From contig DAOWBD010000024.1 in the NCBI GenBank assembly GCA_030634235.1, positions 1 to 9,608 of the forward strand: 9,608 nucleotides of DNA, in the 5' to 3' direction. Position 1 is the stretch's first letter. Each line of letters starts with the position of its first letter. The notes beneath the pieces are model-generated. The model was not told where the DNA came from, made no database searches, and worked only from the letters and a program-made list of their open reading frames with translations. This DNA is from Candidatus Omnitrophota bacterium (GTDB lineage Bacteria > Omnitrophota > Gorgyraeia > Zapsychrales > Zapsychraceae). Of this stretch, positions 7,615-9,608 are shown in pieces. Position numbers and translations under genes: made by a program.

Positions 7615-8118
7615 CTATTTCTCATCTCCATTATTCTCTAAATCCCGGATCTTATCGCGAATCTCCGCCGCCGTTTCAAAATCTTCCCTCTGGATGGCTT
7701 GCTGTAATTGCATCTTTAATTCCTGGAAGCTCTCCATCTTTTTCTTCTCAGACTTAGGGATCTTCGCCGGTGATTTTCCCAAATGATGATTCGATCCGTG
7801 AACTTTTTTAAGCAGCGTGCTTAAATGCATTTTAAAAGACTCATAACACTGCCCACACCCCAGGCGGCCGAATTTCCGAAATTCGTCATAGGTCATACCG
7901 CAACTCGAGCATTTTATACTTTCCTTCGTCTCCTCTTTCGTCGGCTTTCCGAAATCCGCCAGGCCCGCAAGCAAATCCGCCAAACCGAACTGCTGTTCCA
8001 TTTGAACGCTTTTCTGCCGCGCGCACTCCTCGCAAAGATGCATTTCCGACATTTGATCGTCGACGATCTCCGTCAGATGGACCGTTGCTTTTTTCTTTGA
8101 ACAAATATCACATTGCAT
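7615..8118 (-). CDS. mcsA: McsA, zinc-finger activator of McsB
   Basis: McsA binds and activates the McsB arginine kinase; in Bacillota it also bridges to ClpC and CtsR. The 167 residues show four CxxC pairs, C3/C6, C29/C32, C70/C73 and C88/C91, as expected for two zinc sites. They are followed by a charged, lysine-rich linker and a C-terminal UVR domain (about 133-163) with the typical REDFETAAEIRDKIRDLE. That domain echoes the UVR segment in the ClpC middle domain, where SQDFEKAAKMRDLE is seen. The ATG at 8118 has AAGGA about 8 bases upstream, and the gap to ilvE is only 20 bases, which leaves no room for a private promoter or CtsR operator. mcsB follows after 28 bases. Zinc-finger plus UVR arrangement, length and position next to mcsB make the call secure. 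Confidence 0.95.
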   Translation of the reverse strand: MQCDICSKKKATVHLTEIVDDQMSEMHLCEECARQKSVQMEQQFGLADLLAGLADFGKPTKEETKESIKCSSCGMTYDEFRKFGRLGCGQCYESFKMHLSTLLKKVHGSNHHLGKSPAKIPKSEKKKMESFQELKMQLQQAIQREDFETAAEIRDKIRDLENNGDEK

Positions 8119-8138
8119 ACTCTATTTCCTTATACAGA

Positions 8139-9002
8139 TTAATATTTAACCCCGTCTTTCGTCGTTTCTGTTTTAAACATCTTGATCATCTTCTTCGTCA
8201 AGGCTCCGGGCCGTCCACTACCTATGTCCCTGCCGTCAACTTTCACGATGGGAATAATCTCCGCCGCTGTTCCGGTCAGAAAACACTCATCCGCCGTATA
8301 CACTTCATGACGCGTCATCAAACGCTCTTCGGCCTTAATCTTCGTCTTTGCCGCTAAAGCCAGAACTGTGTCCCGCGTGATCCCCTTTAACCGGCCCTGA
8401 CTCGGCGTCGAGAGAACGCCGTTCTTAATGATAAATATATTATCACCCGTGCATTCAGCAACATATCCTTGAGGATCTAACATAATAGCTTCATTATATC
8501 CCGCGTTGCCGGCCTCAATCTTCGCCAAGATATTATTAAGATAGTTCAAGGACTTTAGTTGGGGATTGAGCGCCTCGGGATTATTGCGCACCGTCGGTAC
8601 CGTGATGATCTCCATGCCCTTGTCATACAACTCCTTGGGATACAGCGCGATCTTGTCGGCAATGATAATAATGCCGGGCACACCAAAACATTTCTTTGGA
8701 TCCAATCCGAGGTCGCCTTCACCGCGCGTGACGATCACGCGGATATACGCATCTTTGAGATTATTAGCCTTGAGCGTATCGACAACAGCCTTCATCATTT
8801 GCTTCCTCGAGAGAGGGATCTTGATCATCATCGTGTGGGCTGTTTCATAAAGGCGGTCGACATGTTCCTTTAACTTGAATACAAGGCTCTTATAAGAACG
8901 GATCCCCTCAAAGGCCCCATCACCATAGAGAAACCCGTGGTCAAACACGGACACGGCCGCTTCTTTTTTATTCACAAATTTTCCATTTAAATAAATTTTC
9001 AT
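8139..9002 (-). CDS. ilvE: Branched-chain amino acid aminotransferase (fold-type IV PLP enzyme)
   Basis: Cytoplasmic PLP enzyme that transfers amino groups between glutamate and branched-chain 2-oxo acids, the last step of valine, leucine and isoleucine synthesis. With the ATG at 9002 it has 287 residues, slightly shorter than E. coli IlvE (309). It starts MKIYLNGKFV, then FDHGFLYGDGAFEGIRSY at 20-37, the hallmark of class IV aminotransferases. The catalytic lysine is Lys150 in NPQLKSLNYLNN, followed by the YVAECTGDNIF block that contacts PLP and, near the C-terminus, an FLTGTAAEI stretch. D-amino-acid aminotransferase and aminodeoxychorismate lyase share this fold, so exact substrate is inferred; the GDGAFEGIR form fits IlvE best. 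GAGGG 4 bases upstream supports the start; a TTG at 9026 is the only longer option. Its place just before mcsA, where Bacillus has ctsR, is unusual. Confidence 0.9.
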   Translation of the reverse strand: MKIYLNGKFVNKKEAAVSVFDHGFLYGDGAFEGIRSYKSLVFKLKEHVDRLYETAHTMMIKIPLSRKQMMKAVVDTLKANNLKDAYIRVIVTRGEGDLGLDPKKCFGVPGIIIIADKIALYPKELYDKGMEIITVPTVRNNPEALNPQLKSLNYLNNILAKIEAGNAGYNEAIMLDPQGYVAECTGDNIFIIKNGVLSTPSQGRLKGITRDTVLALAAKTKIKAEERLMTRHEVYTADECFLTGTAAEIIPIVKVDGRDIGSGRPGALTKKMIKMFKTETTKDGVKY

Positions 9003-9025
9003 TATTCCCTCACTTTTCTCTATCA

Positions 9026-9061
9026 ATTATCAACTATCCTATTGAGAAACCATCTGCGCAA
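9026..9061 (-). promoter_or_regulatory. Weak candidate promoter between lolD and ilvE
   Basis: The 61-base lolD-ilvE gap is AT-rich near ilvE. On the minus strand TTGCGC (9056-9061) lies 17 bases before GATAGT (9033-9038), and GATAAT (five of six matches to TATAAT) lies at 9026-9031 without a good partner -35. This is the only plausible promoter location upstream of the ilvE-to-radA run inside the window, but the matches are poor and lolD may simply be the first part of the same transcript. Confidence 0.2.
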
Positions 9062-9063
9062 AA

Positions 9064-9608
9064 TTAGCGGATGACCGTCTCCGAAACCAATTCTCCGTCC
9101 CTGATATGGATCGTTCGATTGGAACGCTCTGCAACATGCTCGTCATGGGTCACGATCACAAGCGTTTGATTGTTCTTTTTGTTTAGGTCCATTAACAAAC
9201 GAATGATCCCATCGCCGCTTTCAGAATCAAGATTGCCCGTCGGCTCATCGCAGAAAACGATCCGGGGCTTATTGATCAGCGCCCGGGCAATGGCCACGCG
9301 CTGCTGCTCGCCTCCCGACAATTGATACGGTTTATGCTGGGCCCGTTCCTTCAACCCGACTTTATCGAGAAGATTCTGTCCTTGTCCTTCAAATTGTTTT
9401 TTGGTTCCCCTGCGCATTTGGATCATCGCCGGCAGCAGAACATTTTCCAGGGCCGTAAATTCAGGGAGCAAATGGTAGAACTGGAAAACAAAACCAACCT
9501 TGCCGTTGCGTATCTTAGCCCGTGCCGCATCTTTTAAGTCGTAGATATTTTCCCCGTCGAGATAGACCGAACCCTGATCGGGCCGGTCTAATCCGCCGAG
9601 AACATGCA
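9064..9608 (-). CDS. lolD: LolD/MacB-type ABC transporter ATP-binding protein (5' end beyond window)
   Basis: ATPase of the LolCDE/MacB family; LolD drives release of lipoproteins from the inner membrane toward the outer membrane. The frame is open to the window edge, giving 180 residues of a protein usually near 230; Walker A lies just outside. Seen in order: HVLGGLDRPDQGSVYLDGE, the common stretch right after Walker A in this family; the Q-loop VFQFYHLLPEFTALENV, where the FYHLLPEFTALENV form is strongly typical of LolD; signature LSGGEQQRVAIARAL; Walker B running into CDEPTGNLDSESG; and the switch histidine in IVTHDEH. MacB ATPase domains and FtsE are related, but the ORF ends right after the nucleotide-binding domain without a permease, which excludes a fused MacB. 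The partner lolC/E permease would be expected upstream, beyond the window. The stop at 9064 is 61 bases from ilvE. Confidence 0.9.
   Translation of the reverse strand, partial: HVLGGLDRPDQGSVYLDGENIYDLKDAARAKIRNGKVGFVFQFYHLLPEFTALENVLLPAMIQMRRGTKKQFEGQGQNLLDKVGLKERAQHKPYQLSGGEQQRVAIARALINKPRIVFCDEPTGNLDSESGDGIIRLLMDLNKKNNQTLVIVTHDEHVAERSNRTIHIRDGELVSETVIR

Noticed and set aside
7587..7631. Longer mcsB start at 7631
   Set aside because: It adds arginine-rich residues unlike McsB, overlaps mcsA, and lacks the GGAGGA site found ahead of 7586.
8119..8138. A CtsR operator or CIRCE element ahead of mcsA
   Set aside because: The gap is only 20 bases and holds the mcsA ribosome site; no GGTCAAA-type heptad repeat is seen there or in the lolD-ilvE gap.
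9003..9026. Longer ilvE start at 9026
   Set aside because: It is a TTG in the intergenic region. The ATG at 9002 has GAGGG upstream and begins with the family's usual MKIYLNGKF.
9064..9471. lolD as a complete 135-residue gene starting at 9471
   Set aside because: The codon at 9471 is an internal TTG (Leu in the HLLPEF stretch). The frame continues with family-typical sequence to the window edge, so the gene is truncated by the window, not short.

Overview
All ten genes in this window lie on the minus strand, so the transcription order runs from high to low coordinates: lolD (3' part) > ilvE > mcsA > mcsB > clpC > AsmA/TamB-like exported protein > mlaE > mlaF > mlaD > radA (5' part). No gap between genes exceeds about 90 bases, and no RNA gene, CRISPR array or mobile element is visible. 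From ilvE onward the spacing (overlaps of 4, gaps of 3 to 91 bases) fits one long transcription unit, with a 61-base gap after lolD as the only weak place for an upstream promoter.

The organism is probably a Gram-negative (diderm) bacterium outside the Proteobacteria. LolD and an MlaE/MlaF/MlaD retrograde-type lipid transporter imply an outer membrane. Yet the window also carries the complete protein-arginine-phosphorylation module McsA/McsB/ClpC, best known from Bacillota. This mix, with roughly balanced base composition, suggests a deep-branching diderm lineage such as Omnitrophota or another PVC-related group. That assignment is an inference from gene content, not a search result.

Three functional blocks are visible. 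(1) Envelope lipid and lipoprotein traffic: LolD is the ATPase of a lipoprotein-release or MacB-type ABC system. MlaE (permease), MlaF (ATPase) and MlaD (MCE lipid-binding subunit) form an inner-membrane phospholipid transporter. They are preceded by a secreted beta-rich protein that looks AsmA/TamB-like and may be a periplasmic partner; no MlaB or MlaC is seen. (2) Protein quality control: McsA (zinc-finger activator) and McsB (arginine kinase) mark proteins with phospho-arginine, and ClpC unfolds them for ClpP. The sequence keeps the phospho-arginine pocket glutamates of ClpC, the catalytic residues of McsB, and its allosteric RDxxRA motif. (3) DNA repair: RadA, a RecA-like recombination helicase, translationally coupled to mlaD by an ATGA overlap.

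The most interesting aspect is the layout. Bacillota have ctsR-mcsA-mcsB-clpC-radA-disA. Here the mcsA-mcsB-clpC...radA order is kept, but CtsR is absent, ilvE sits in front, and a lipid-transport cassette is inserted between clpC and radA. A perfect 22-base palindrome lies exactly at the clpC/cassette junction.
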